DNA from: Oleispira sp.
GTDB taxonomy: Bacteria > Pseudomonadota > Gammaproteobacteria > Pseudomonadales > Oceanobacteraceae
Assembly (NCBI GenBank): GCA_002708475.1
Contig: PAOL01000070.1
Location: 1-35,422 of the forward strand
Length of the DNA stretch: 35,422 nucleotides
Direction: 5' to 3'
Below the pieces are notes generated by a model. That model ran no database searches, was not told where the DNA came from, and saw only the letters and a program-made list of their open reading frames with translations. Shown here one piece after another: positions 20,110 through 30,300 of the stretch. Numbering within the stretch: position 1 is the stretch's first letter; each line of letters begins with the position of its first letter. The position numbers and the translations under genes are program-made.

Positions 20110-20898
20110 ATGAGTGAAGCAGCATTGTTAATAGAAAGGCGCGGCCCAATTGCCTGGCTGACCATGAATCGGCCAGAGGCGATGAATGCCATTAACCTGG
20201 ACATGATCAAGCTCTATGAAAAATACCTGCCTGAAATCGCCACGGATGACAGTGTGCGTGTGTTGGTGATTACAGGGACAGGGCGCGCATTTTGTGCGGG
20301 TATTGACTTGAAACAAGTGCTGGAGAGCAGCAATGTCCCTGCCGGTGAAAAAGATATTCTCGACCGTTTGTGCGGAAACGTGTTGGGAGTGCTGCGGGAT
20401 TTCCCCAAGCCGGTGATTGCCTCACTCAACGGCATGACCCTGGCAGGAGGCCTGGAAACAGCTATGTGTGCCGATATCGTGGTGGCCGCCGAGTGCGCCA
20501 AAATTGGCGATGCCCACGCCAATTTCGGGGTTTATCCCGGCGCCGGTGGCGCGGCTGTGTTGCCGCGGTTGGTGCCGCTCAATGTTGCCAAGTATCTTTT
20601 ATTGACCGGCCGCACGCTGACGGCCAACCAAATGAAAGACTACGGTTTTGTGAACGAAGTTGTTGCCGACGAGGCGCTGATCGATGAAACCCAGGCCCTG
20701 GCTGTGCATATTTCGGGCAACAGCCCACTGGCCATGCGCCGCATGAAGGAAGTGGCCAATAAGGCCAATGATGTCAGTCGCGATGCTGCCCTGCAACACG
20801 AGCAGGTTGTGTTTCGCCAACACCAACGTTCGTGGGATTTTCAGGAAGGTATTGCGGCCTTTGGCGAGAAGCGCAAGCCGCAGTTCCAGGGGCGCTGA
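20110..20898 (+). CDS. Enoyl-CoA hydratase/isomerase (crotonase) family protein
   Basis: LTMNRPEAMNAIN, TGRAFCAGIDLKQ, NGMTLAGGLETAMCADIVVA, NFGVYPGAGGAAVLPRLV. Confidence 0.94.
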   Translation: MSEAALLIERRGPIAWLTMNRPEAMNAINLDMIKLYEKYLPEIATDDSVRVLVITGTGRAFCAGIDLKQVLESSNVPAGEKDILDRLCGNVLGVLRDFPKPVIASLNGMTLAGGLETAMCADIVVAAECAKIGDAHANFGVYPGAGGAAVLPRLVPLNVAKYLLLTGRTLTANQMKDYGFVNEVVADEALIDETQALAVHISGNSPLAMRRMKEVANKANDVSRDAALQHEQVVFRQHQRSWDFQEGIAAFGEKRKPQFQGR

Positions 20899-20935
20899 GT
20901 CAGGTCTATCCATTGATATCTACTGAGAATAAATT

Positions 20936-22174
20936 ATGAGCGACATTTATATTGCCGGTGTTGGTATGACCAAATTTGGCCGTCACCTCGAACGCAGCTA
21001 TCACGATCTGACCGGCGAAGCGGTGGAACTGGCCCTAAGCGATGCCGGCGCCGATAAGCGCGATATCGCCCAGGCGTATTTTGGTTCCTGTGTGATTGGC
21101 TTTATGCAGGACCAGCACATGGTCCCCGGGCAGATCGCACTGCGTTCCATGGGATTTGAAGGTATTCCCATTTTTAACGTGGAGGGAGCCTGTGCCTCAG
21201 CCAGCTCGGCTATGTACCTGGCGGCGCAAGCAATCCGTGCAGGCGACTGCGACATCGCCATTGCAGTGGGCACCGAGAAAATGAACAGCCCGGACAAGGC
21301 CAAGATGTTTGCGGCCTTTGACTCCGCCTGGGATGTGTCCACTGCGGAGGCCAATCGGCAACAGTTGGTCAAAATGGGTGAGGGGATAATCCCGCCCGAG
21401 GGCTCTCAGTCTCCAAAACCCTACAGCATGTTTATGGATGTCTACGCGGGTTTCTGCCGTCAGCACATGAAAACCTTCGGCACTACGCAACGCCAAATTG
21501 CCGCTGTGTCCGCCAAAAACCACACCCACTCAGTACACAACCCGCTGTCGCAATATCAGGTGGCCTACACCACTGATGAGGTGATGGCCGCAGCTCCTAT
21601 TACCTATCCGTTGACGCTGCCCATGTGTGCGCCCATCTCCGATGGTTCGGCAGCTGCGGTGCTGTGTAACGCTGAAGGCCTTAAGCGCTTACAGGGTGAT
21701 GCCAGCCGTAGCGTGCGCTTGTTGAGCAGCGTGGTACGCTCTGGTACCACACGGGATGCCAGTGATTACCGGAACCATGTTACCGCGCAGGCGGCCTCGC
21801 AGGCATACGAAAAGGCCGGGGTCAGTCCTGCCGATGTGGATTTGGCGGAAGTACACGATGCCACAGCCATGGGCGAGATTATTCAAGCCGAAAACTTGCA
21901 GCTGGTGCCCTTTGGCGAGGCCGGACCGGCGGCAGAGAATGGCGAATTCACCATCGGCGGTCGCGTGCCCATAAATACCTCCGGTGGCCTTGAATCCAAG
22001 GGCCATCCTATAGGCGCCACCGGGCTGGGGCAAGTCCATGAACTGGTGACCCAACTACGTGGTGAAGCCGGCGCTCGGCAAGTGGAAGGCGCCAAGGTAG
22101 CGATTCAGGAAAATGGTGGTGGTATCTTCGGTGTGGAAGAAGCAACCGCGGTGATTAGCATTCTGGCAAAGTAA
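20936..22174 (+). CDS. Thiolase, SCP-x/lipid-transfer type
   Basis: IAGVGMTKFGRHLERSYHDLTGEAV, NVEGACASASSAMYLAAQAI, AEVHDATAMGEI, NTSGGLESKGHPIGATGLGQ. Confidence 0.93.
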   Translation: MSDIYIAGVGMTKFGRHLERSYHDLTGEAVELALSDAGADKRDIAQAYFGSCVIGFMQDQHMVPGQIALRSMGFEGIPIFNVEGACASASSAMYLAAQAIRAGDCDIAIAVGTEKMNSPDKAKMFAAFDSAWDVSTAEANRQQLVKMGEGIIPPEGSQSPKPYSMFMDVYAGFCRQHMKTFGTTQRQIAAVSAKNHTHSVHNPLSQYQVAYTTDEVMAAAPITYPLTLPMCAPISDGSAAAVLCNAEGLKRLQGDASRSVRLLSSVVRSGTTRDASDYRNHVTAQAASQAYEKAGVSPADVDLAEVHDATAMGEIIQAENLQLVPFGEAGPAAENGEFTIGGRVPINTSGGLESKGHPIGATGLGQVHELVTQLRGEAGARQVEGAKVAIQENGGGIFGVEEATAVISILAK

Positions 22175-22187
22175 TTTCTTGGAGATA

Positions 22188-23336
22188 ACGATGAATTTCA
22201 CATTAAATGATGAACAAAAGATGGTGCTGGAAAGTCTGCGAAAATTTCTGGATGCTGAAATCGAACCCGCCTTTCGTTCCCATGGCGAGGGATTTATTCC
22301 CCGTGAAAAAATGCAGCGCTGGACGCAACAGCTATCGGAATACGGTCTGATCAAAGCGCCTCATGCCGAAGAGTGGGGCGGGTTCGGTATGGACTGGTTG
22401 ACGCACCTGCTGGTGTTCGAGGAGGTGGCTTATACATCGCTTGATATCGCCATTCCCGGCTTTATCAACTGTGTTGGTGCCGAGCTCCTGAGCCAGTTGG
22501 GCTCCGAGGAGCTCAAACGCAGGTATCTGCCAGATCTCATTTCCGGCGATAAGTTTATTTCGATGGGTATTTCCGAGCCCGACGTGGGCTCTGATGTGGC
22601 CGCGGTGAAAACCCGGGCGGTGCGCGATGGTGATCACTGGATAATTAATGGTGAAAAGACCTGGATTACCAACGGTGAATATTCGGATATATTCATCTGT
22701 ACCTGCAAAACGGGTGACGGCGAAATCAGCCATATCCTCATCGATCGCGAAGAACATGGCTACGACGTGATGGGTATAGAGAAAATGGCGCTCAACGGCC
22801 AGTCCACGGCACAGGTGTTTCTATCCGATGTGCGAGTACCGGTCAACAATACCCTGGGTGAGCTTGGTGCAGGCTTGAAAAACACACTCAAGCTTTTTGA
22901 GTACGCCCGCTGTCATATGGCCATGTGGGGAGTTGGTGTTGCCCGTCGCGCCATGGATGAATCCATTAAGTACTCCCAAGAACGTTCACAGCACGGCAAG
23001 CAGATCGCCGCTCACCAACTGATTGCCGACAAGATTGCCACTATGGCTACGAAAATCGATGCCGCGCGTCTGCTGACCCACCGGGCGATGGATATGGTGC
23101 AAGCCGGAGCGCGTGCCGATAAAGAGTGCTCTATGGCAAAGTGGTACGGTACTGAAATAGCCGTTACCGCGACCCGAGATGCTGTGGAGATCCATGGGGG
23201 TAATGGCGTCACTAAGGAGTTTGTGGTTGAGCGCTTGGCGCGCGAAGCGATTATTAGTCCCATTCCTGATGGAACCACTGAAATTCAGAAGCTCTTGATT
23301 GCACGCTGTCTGACCGGAGTTCAGGCATTTCGATAA
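22188..23336 (+). CDS. Acyl-CoA dehydrogenase
   Basis: SMGISEPDVGSDVAAVKTRAVRDGDHWIINGEKTWITNG, ATRDAVEIHGGNGVTKEFVVERLAREA. Confidence 0.95.
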   Translation, partial: TMNFTLNDEQKMVLESLRKFLDAEIEPAFRSHGEGFIPREKMQRWTQQLSEYGLIKAPHAEEWGGFGMDWLTHLLVFEEVAYTSLDIAIPGFINCVGAELLSQLGSEELKRRYLPDLISGDKFISMGISEPDVGSDVAAVKTRAVRDGDHWIINGEKTWITNGEYSDIFICTCKTGDGEISHILIDREEHGYDVMGIEKMALNGQSTAQVFLSDVRVPVNNTLGELGAGLKNTLKLFEYARCHMAMWGVGVARRAMDESIKYSQERSQHGKQIAAHQLIADKIATMATKIDAARLLTHRAMDMVQAGARADKECSMAKWYGTEIAVTATRDAVEIHGGNGVTKEFVVERLAREAIISPIPDGTTEIQKLLIARCLTGVQAFR

Positions 23337-23386
23337 TCATCTGAACAATAGAGTTAATTGAAACAAAACACATATGAGAGAGCACG

Positions 23387-24163
23387 ATGGATCTACAAGA
23401 CAAAGTAGTTGTCATTACCGGAGGAGCTTCAGGTTTGGGGCAAGCGACTGCTAACTATATGGTACGGGAGAAAGGTGCCAGAGTGGCTTTATTTGATCTA
23501 AATGAAGAAACTGGTGCGGCTACTGTGGCGGAACTGGGCGACGATAATGCTATTTTCTGCCAGACCGATGTAACCTCTGAAGAAAGTATCGACGCGGCTG
23601 TTGCTGCTGTGATCGACAGGTTCGGCGCCATTCACGCAGATATTAACGCCGCCGGTATTCCGCTGCCTTGTAAAATACTCGATAAAGAGGGGAAGGCCAG
23701 CAGCCTGAAGAAGTACGCCACGGTCATCGATGTCAATCTGTGTGGTGTATTTAATGTGATGGCCAAGTGCGCGGAACAAATCGCAAGAAACGAACCTGAT
23801 GCCAATGGCGAGCGTGGTGCAATTGTTAATATTTCTTCGGGGGCTGCGTATGAAGGACAGATAGGTCAAAGCGCCTATAGCGGCTCTAAAGCAGGTGTCA
23901 ATGGCATGAATATGCCTGCCGCCCGAGAGCTTGCTAAATACGGCATCAGGGTCAATTCCATTGCTCCGGGCTTGTTTGGCACCCCGATGGTTCAGTCTCT
24001 GGACAAGAATGTCCAGCAGTCGTTGATCAATATGTGTGAAGCGCCAAAGCGTATGGGGGAGATGGACGAGTTTGCCCATACCTGTGCTTTCCTGATTGAA
24101 AATGGCTATATGAACGGTCGTGTGATTCGCTTGGATGCCGCAACGGTCATGCAGGCCAAATAG
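23387..24163 (+). CDS. Short-chain dehydrogenase (HSD17B10 / 3-hydroxy-2-methylacyl-CoA dehydrogenase-like)
   Basis: VVVITGGASGLGQATA, NAAGIPLPCKIL, INISSGAAYEGQIGQSAYSGSKAGVNGM, VNSIAPGLFGTPM. Confidence 0.9.
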   Translation: MDLQDKVVVITGGASGLGQATANYMVREKGARVALFDLNEETGAATVAELGDDNAIFCQTDVTSEESIDAAVAAVIDRFGAIHADINAAGIPLPCKILDKEGKASSLKKYATVIDVNLCGVFNVMAKCAEQIARNEPDANGERGAIVNISSGAAYEGQIGQSAYSGSKAGVNGMNMPAARELAKYGIRVNSIAPGLFGTPMVQSLDKNVQQSLINMCEAPKRMGEMDEFAHTCAFLIENGYMNGRVIRLDAATVMQAK

Positions 24164-24233
24164 TCCAGATTTTTTCTTTGAATAATGAATCACAATATTT
24201 ATCGTGTCAGTAAATGGTAGAAAGGAGATGGTA

Positions 24234-25385
24234 GTGGGGCCCTTGCAAGGTATTAAGGTCATTGAAATCGCCGGCCTTGGGCCGGCACCTGTGTGCGGTA
24301 TGTTACTGGCAGATATGGGCGCCGAGGTTATTCTCGTTCAGCGTAAAAGCAGAGGTACCGCCAATATCACTGATGCCGTTACCAACAGTAAATACGCCAT
24401 TCCCAATAGGGGTAAAAAATCTATTGCTCTTGACCTAAAAGACACCTCAGCCGTAGAGGTTGTACTGGATTTGGTCGCCGATGCTGACGCCCTAATTGAG
24501 GGTTTTCGGCCAGGTGTGATGGAGCGTTTGGGCCTGGGGCCCGATGTCTGTATGGAGAAGAACCCGCGGCTGCTCTATGGCCGTATGACCGGTTGGGGGC
24601 AGCATGGCCCATTGGCTCAGGCTGCGGGTCACGACATTAACTATATCGCCCTTAGCGGTGCATTGTACTACTCAAGTCACCGGGGTGAAGCGCCCTTCGC
24701 GCCGCCGTCTTTGGTAGGCGATGTAGGCGGTGGCTCGATGGTGCTGGTTATGGGGCTATTGGCAGGCATCCTCAACGCCAAGGCTACTGGTAAGGGTCAG
24801 GTGATAGACGCGGCTATTAGCGACGGCAGTGCGCTGATGACATCGTTGCTTTATTCGTTTCACCAGGCCGGTTTGTGGAGCAACGAGCGCGGCGATAATA
24901 TCATCGACAGTGCCTCGCCCTGGTACGATACCTATGAGTGTGCCGACGGCCACTACATAACGGTGGGTGCTTTGGAACCACAGTTTTATAGTCTGTTTCT
25001 GGAAAAATGTGGCCTCAGTGATAACCCTGTTTTTGCCCGCCAGTTTAACAAGGCGGATTGGCCGCAAGCAAAGAACACAATTGTTGCTCTGTTCAAATCC
25101 AGAACTCGAGCCGAGTGGTGCGAGTTAATGGAAGGCACGGATGTTTGTTTTGCACCAGTATTGGATTTTGAAGAGGCTGCGGCGCATCCTCATAATCGTG
25201 AAAGGGAAACCTTTGTTGAATTGGATGGTATTGTGCAGCCGGCGCCGGCACCAAAGTTCAGTGCTACCCCCCTGAACATAGCATCTGCGCCACCACAGGA
25301 AGGCGAGCACACAGAGACGATATTGAAGTCGGTTGGCTACCAGGATGATTATATCGATTTGCTCAAAAGTCGAGCGGTTATTTAG
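24234..25385 (+). CDS. CaiB/BaiF family, alpha-methylacyl-CoA racemase-like; start probably the GTG after AAGGAG
   Basis: GPLQGIKVIEIAGLGPAPVCGMLLADMGAEVI, EGFRPGVMERLGLGP, RMTGWGQHGPLAQAAGHDINYIALSGAL. Confidence 0.9.
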   Translation: MGPLQGIKVIEIAGLGPAPVCGMLLADMGAEVILVQRKSRGTANITDAVTNSKYAIPNRGKKSIALDLKDTSAVEVVLDLVADADALIEGFRPGVMERLGLGPDVCMEKNPRLLYGRMTGWGQHGPLAQAAGHDINYIALSGALYYSSHRGEAPFAPPSLVGDVGGGSMVLVMGLLAGILNAKATGKGQVIDAAISDGSALMTSLLYSFHQAGLWSNERGDNIIDSASPWYDTYECADGHYITVGALEPQFYSLFLEKCGLSDNPVFARQFNKADWPQAKNTIVALFKSRTRAEWCELMEGTDVCFAPVLDFEEAAAHPHNRERETFVELDGIVQPAPAPKFSATPLNIASAPPQEGEHTETILKSVGYQDDYIDLLKSRAVI

Positions 25386-25466
25386 CGATTCAAACAGCCT
25401 GAAAGGGTATGAATAGTTGCCCTGTTCGGATGCTTATTAGTAAGAGATTTTGATAAGAGGTTGACG

Positions 25467-25557
25467 ATGAAACGATTTTCGTCGCGCTGTCACTGCTGCT
25501 AGCAGCCAACGGCAATGCCGCCGAGCGCTCCAATATCCTGCTTGGAACAAACGCTTC
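25467..25557 (+). pseudogene. Possible sulfatase N-terminal remnant (signal peptide plus ERSNILL), frameshifted and truncated
   Basis: After a 1-nt frame correction: M-K-TIFVALSLLLAANGNAAERSNILL, like the RPNILLI start of exported sulfatases. Confidence 0.4.
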
Positions 25558-25569
25558 GGTCCTCGGAGC

Positions 25570-25890
25570 GTGATACACTCCTATGCGATGGCCGAGTGGA
25601 CGCACGAGTCCACTACTGACCCCGAGGCTCGCTTATTCCGCAAAGGTAAAGGAAAAGAGGCCAAGCTGTGCTTCATGGGGCATCTACTCACCGAGAACCG
25701 TAATGGCCTGATTGTTGATGCAGAAGCCTGCCTGGCCGGAACATCCAAAGAATGGGATTCGAGCATCAGTTTGCTGGCAAATCAGAGCGCTCGACCAGGG
25801 CAAACAGTGAGTGCAGATAAAGGATATAACACCAACGAATTTGTAGAAGGTTGTCGCGAATTAAAGGTGACGCCACATGTTGCGGCGACG
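25570..25890 (+). pseudogene. IS5-family-like transposase internal fragment
   Basis: THESTTDPEARLFRKGKGKEAKLCFMGHLLTENRNGLIVDAEACLAGTSKEW...VSADKGYNTNEFVEGCRELKVTPHVA; truncated at both ends. Confidence 0.8.
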
Positions 25891-26241
25891 ATTTTTTGCC
25901 GCTATGTCAATCTATATCTTCAACTAAATTCTTCGTTTATCTTCAGCCTGAAACTCTAATCTCCAGTATTTATATCGAAAGTGTAATAACTGCAAAATAC
26001 GCTCGACTACGATCCGCGTGGCGAAGGGGCTTAGAACTGATGTTGTTCTCGCAGGAGCGCTCAGTGTCAGGATTACTTACAGTCTAGTCCCATAAGGCTA
26101 ATAATATTGTCGTAATAATTCTGTAAGTCCTTGTAGAACTGTGAGTTTTTGATCAACAGTATGTTTCTTGCTTGCAAAACGCTCTTGGGCCACATGCTTG
26201 GGTGATGTACACCCGACGGTCAATGCTGGAAGGAGAGAAGG

Positions 26242-27009
26242 ATGAAGCGACTATTCCCTGCCTTATTAACACTGGCACTTGTTTCATTTTTTGGCAGCGC
26301 CGCAGCCTCTAAGATAGAGCCGGGCTTCGACCTTCTAAAAACCAAAAAGGGCGAATTGACGCTCAAATCATTGAAGGGAAAAGCGATCTCTCCATTGAAC
26401 ATGAAACTCAAAAGCAATCCGATCAAGAAAAAGAAGACCGGGAAGAAGTTTGGTAAAACCGACAAAGTGCTGCAACGCAAGAAACTTCATCCCAGAAAGG
26501 CGGACACAATTGATGTTGAATTGGTCCATCTTTCACTAAAAAGCGCCGCGCCAGTGAAAATCAAGAAAAAGAACAAGACCAAAAAGTACGACGCTTTTGT
26601 CACTCTGAACAAAAAGGAAAATTCCAAAGGTCAGCTCAAGATCAAATCCCATGACGATAAAAAGGGCGGCGGTGACTTCCTGTTGACACTCAATAATTTG
26701 TTTTTGAAAATTGATTTTGTCCCCATTCTCGGTGGCCAGGGAGGTGCGATTACCGAATTGATCGATGTGGGTCCTCTTCGCTCCAGCGGTGGCACCTGGT
26801 CCCATGGGGCCGATAGCTCTTACCCCACGATACCTAACTTTCCTGCGGGAAATTTCTTTATCCGTGATTTCGGGCTGGGGAATGATGCCGATCCTTTCTT
26901 TCTGCAGTCGATTGTAGCGGCAAGAGTCCCACTGCCTGCCACGTTGCTGCTAATTGGCAGTGGTCTGTTATTTATTGGGTTTGCCAGAACACGTGGCCCC
27001 ATGACCTGA
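26242..27009 (+). CDS. Secreted Lys-rich protein with C-terminal PEP-CTERM (VPLPA) sorting signal
   Basis: N-terminal signal peptide MKRLFPALLTLALVSFFGSAAAS; C-terminus VPLPATLLLIGSGLLFIGFARTR. Confidence 0.82.
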   Translation: MKRLFPALLTLALVSFFGSAAASKIEPGFDLLKTKKGELTLKSLKGKAISPLNMKLKSNPIKKKKTGKKFGKTDKVLQRKKLHPRKADTIDVELVHLSLKSAAPVKIKKKNKTKKYDAFVTLNKKENSKGQLKIKSHDDKKGGGDFLLTLNNLFLKIDFVPILGGQGGAITELIDVGPLRSSGGTWSHGADSSYPTIPNFPAGNFFIRDFGLGNDADPFFLQSIVAARVPLPATLLLIGSGLLFIGFARTRGPMT

Positions 27010-27093
27010 CGGGCAGTCGTCTTCAGGTCGTACACACTATGCTGTCGATTAAAGATCGGTTGCCCCTAATCGCCGGCCTCTTGCTCCCTATCG

Positions 27094-27120
27094 GGGGTAC
27101 TGGGGATTTTACCTCCAAAT
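27094..27120 (-). repeat. Terminal inverted repeat of a second, diverged Tn3-family element
   Basis: GGGGTACTGGGGATTTTACCTCCAAAT vs GGGGTCCTAGGGATTTTGCCTCCAAAT at 27323 (24/27). Confidence 0.88.
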
Positions 27121-27148
27121 GTAACACTTCCCTCTGAGTCCCCCATGA

Positions 27149-27322
27149 TTACTGGCTTGTAGCGGAGGTGTGTTTTGCACTTACGGGTAAATACCCATCA
27201 ATGGAGCACATCAGTTCCACCAGGTCCGGTAACTTCTCACTCAATTCGAAGTTGTAGGTGCCTTTCAGATTGATGTTGTACCAAGCCACTGGAGAGGCTT
27301 GTTTTACAACCTGTACCCTATT
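27149..27322 (-). pseudogene. tnpA: C-terminal fragment of a second Tn3-family transposase, cut off at the intact element's left IR
   Basis: Minus-strand NRVQVVKQASPVAWYNINLKGTYNFELSEKLPDLVELMCSIDGYLPVSAKHTSATSQ* aligns with ETVKRASPVAWENINLRGRYTFAPTGELPKLEDLMESIDGYRPTIDK*. Confidence 0.9.
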
Positions 27323-30300
27323 GGGGTCCTAGGGATTTTGCCTCCAAATATTGCAAAAACCGCCGGAGGCCCCGCCATCCGTGGGCTGCAGGGGGCTATT
27401 AGTTTCTAATGCGCTGAGAAATTCGGTATCTTCTTCGACCTTTAGGTCAAAGAATGAGCAGAAACAAGCGGCTATCAATCCTCACTGCTGCCGAGGTCGA
27501 GGATCTATATGGCGTCCCATCCTTCAATGAGTCATACCAGCGATTCTACTTTATGCTGAATGACAAAGAACTAGCGGAGATATCGAGAATAAGGCAACGC
27601 AAATATCGTTGTGTGGCGATTGCTTTGCTGGGCTACTTCAAATGCAAACCGGTCCTGCTTAACCCAAGGTACAAATCAATGCAGGACGACTTGGTATTCA
27701 TAGCCCGATTTCACTATAGGGACCTTACCTTCAGGCGTTTTAGCCTGAAACCTGACCAAAAATCCCGTATCTATGCGCGTGTTCTATCGATCGTCGGCGT
27801 CAGCAACTGGAACGATAAAAGACATCAGCCACAGCTTGTCGAGCACTTGTGTACCTGTGCTGAAAGCTGGGTGGAGCCCCGAGCAGTCTTTGACGCTGCA
27901 ATCGAATATTTGGCTCGCCAGAAAATCGCAATTCCCGCCTATAGTACGCTGCAGAAGATCGTCAGTCAGGTTATTGGCCAGCACCAGAAACGATTGCATG
28001 ACCAGATCGACGCCGCTTGCAGCCAAGGTCTATCAACTATGTTGCTCACACTGGTTTCCGGTGAAGGCCAGTTTACATTCCAGCAACTACGCCAGAGCGC
28101 CCGCAATTTTACCGGCACCGAGTTGCAAAAAGAAATAGCCGTGTATCACCATATTCAGCCGTGGATGACGGATGTGACGACTGTACTCGAGTCACTTTCT
28201 CTCTCTCAGAAAAACCAGCAACACTATGCCGAACGGGTTGACTACTACGGAGCCAAACTTAAACGTCAATCGCTTGCTAACCAGCGCCTGTACTTGCTGT
28301 GCTATCTGCAGTCGCGGCACCAGCAGGGCCTGGAACGTATTGCGGAAGGGTTCATACATCACCTCCGGCAAGTGAAACAACGTGCGCATCAAATGGCCCA
28401 AGAACGGGTCTATCGGGATTGGCAAAAGGCAGCTCGCAATGTGAGCAAAGCTACTGATATCTTACACCTGTTCGTTGATGACAGCATCGATCCTGATACG
28501 TCGTTTCAAGCTGTACAGCAACGGGCGTTCCAGTTTCTCAATGTCAGCGACCTGAACTCAGTCTGCCGATACCTGAGTAATCAGAAACAGTCGGCGGAGG
28601 AGGCATTTTGGCAGCACCTGGATACGGAGTCCACATTGCGAGCCGGACTGTTGCGTTCGCTCTTTTGCTGTCTGCGTTTTGACGGTACCGACAAAACGCG
28701 GCGGTTAGCCGGGGCCCTGGCCCAAGCTCGGTTGGATTTGGTCGCCGGTAATAGGCTCGGCGATGTCAGCATTGATCAGCGTTTACTACCGAAAGCCACA
28801 CGGCCATTGCTGTCGAAACCCGATGGCAGTATAGACAAATCCAAGTATGAATGGTTTTTGTATCTGCAGATACCCAACCGCTTAAACGGCCAGTTGACGC
28901 TGCCGGAAGTCATTCGATATCGGGCGTTAGAGGATGATCTCGTGAAGCCAGAGATCTGGAAAAACCAGAAGGGGTCCTTGGTGGAGGGCACTCAGCAACC
29001 CAATATCAGCGAGGATCCGAAACGTCTGATTCCACGCATGGCGGATGAGCTGACCCTTCGGTTGCACGAAGTCAGCCACTATTTGGAGCGTTCAGATACC
29101 AGGGACGTAATTTTGCGACCGAAAGACGGCAAACATCACTGGCGGCTGCCTACAGCCAGCAAGAAGCACCTAGTGAATAACCCGTTCTTCCAGCAAATGA
29201 AAGCGGTCAGCATCGCCGATGTATTGCGCGTAGTGGATCGGGATACCGGGTTCATTGACGACTTCCAACATGTGCTGGGCTTGAGCTCGAAAAGCCGTCA
29301 GTACGAAGTGGATCTGCTGGCGATACTGATTGCCAATGCCACTAATCAGGGCATCTATGGCATCGCGCAGATTTCTGACTGCACCTATGAACAACTCAGC
29401 ACTATCCAAGCGAACTACCTTCGGTTGGAAACCCTGAATGCGTCCAATGACCGCATCAACAACGCCACTACACGACTGAGTATCTTCAAGCACTACAACA
29501 TTCAGGAAGATATTCTGCACGCCAGTGCCGATGGTCAGAAGTTCGAAGCCAAACGCGAGACATTCCGCACGCGGTACTCCTCAAAATACTTCGGGACCAG
29601 CAAAGGCGTGTCCGCGGTCAGTCTGAATGCCAATCATATGGCCATCAATGCCCGGGTAATCGGGGCCAATGAGCATGAATCCCATTACATCTTTGACCTG
29701 TTGATGAACAACAGTACTGAGATAGTCCCCGACATGCTCTCAACTGACACTCATGGAGTAAACCATGTGAACTTTGCCCTGCTCGACCTGTTCGGATATC
29801 GGTTCGCACCTCGATATGCCCAGGTCGGCAGGGTCATCAATGAACTATTCAACATCACCGAAGACAAGAACCAGCAAGTGCATATATCGTTGCGCAAGCC
29901 GATCAACACGCAGCGTATCATGGCTCACTGGGACACCATCCAGCGGATTGCCGTCTCTTTGGCTCAGCGCAAGACCAGTCAGGCCAGGTTAGTGCGTAAA
30001 CTATCCGGTTACAAGCACAATCACCCATTACTGGAGGCATTGACCGAATATAACCGGCTGCTGAAAGCCCAATATCTGCTGAACTACATTGACGACGCCA
30101 GCCTTAGAAATCACGTTCAGCGAGCGTTGAACCGGGGTGAAGCCTATCACCAGCTGAGACGGGCGATTAGCCACGTCAATGGCGACCGATTCCGGGGTAA
30201 TAGCGATGAGGAGATCCAGATCTGGAACGAAAGTGCCAGACTGGTGGCAAATGCCATCATCTACTTCAACTCAAAAGTGCTCAGTAATCTGCTGGACAGC

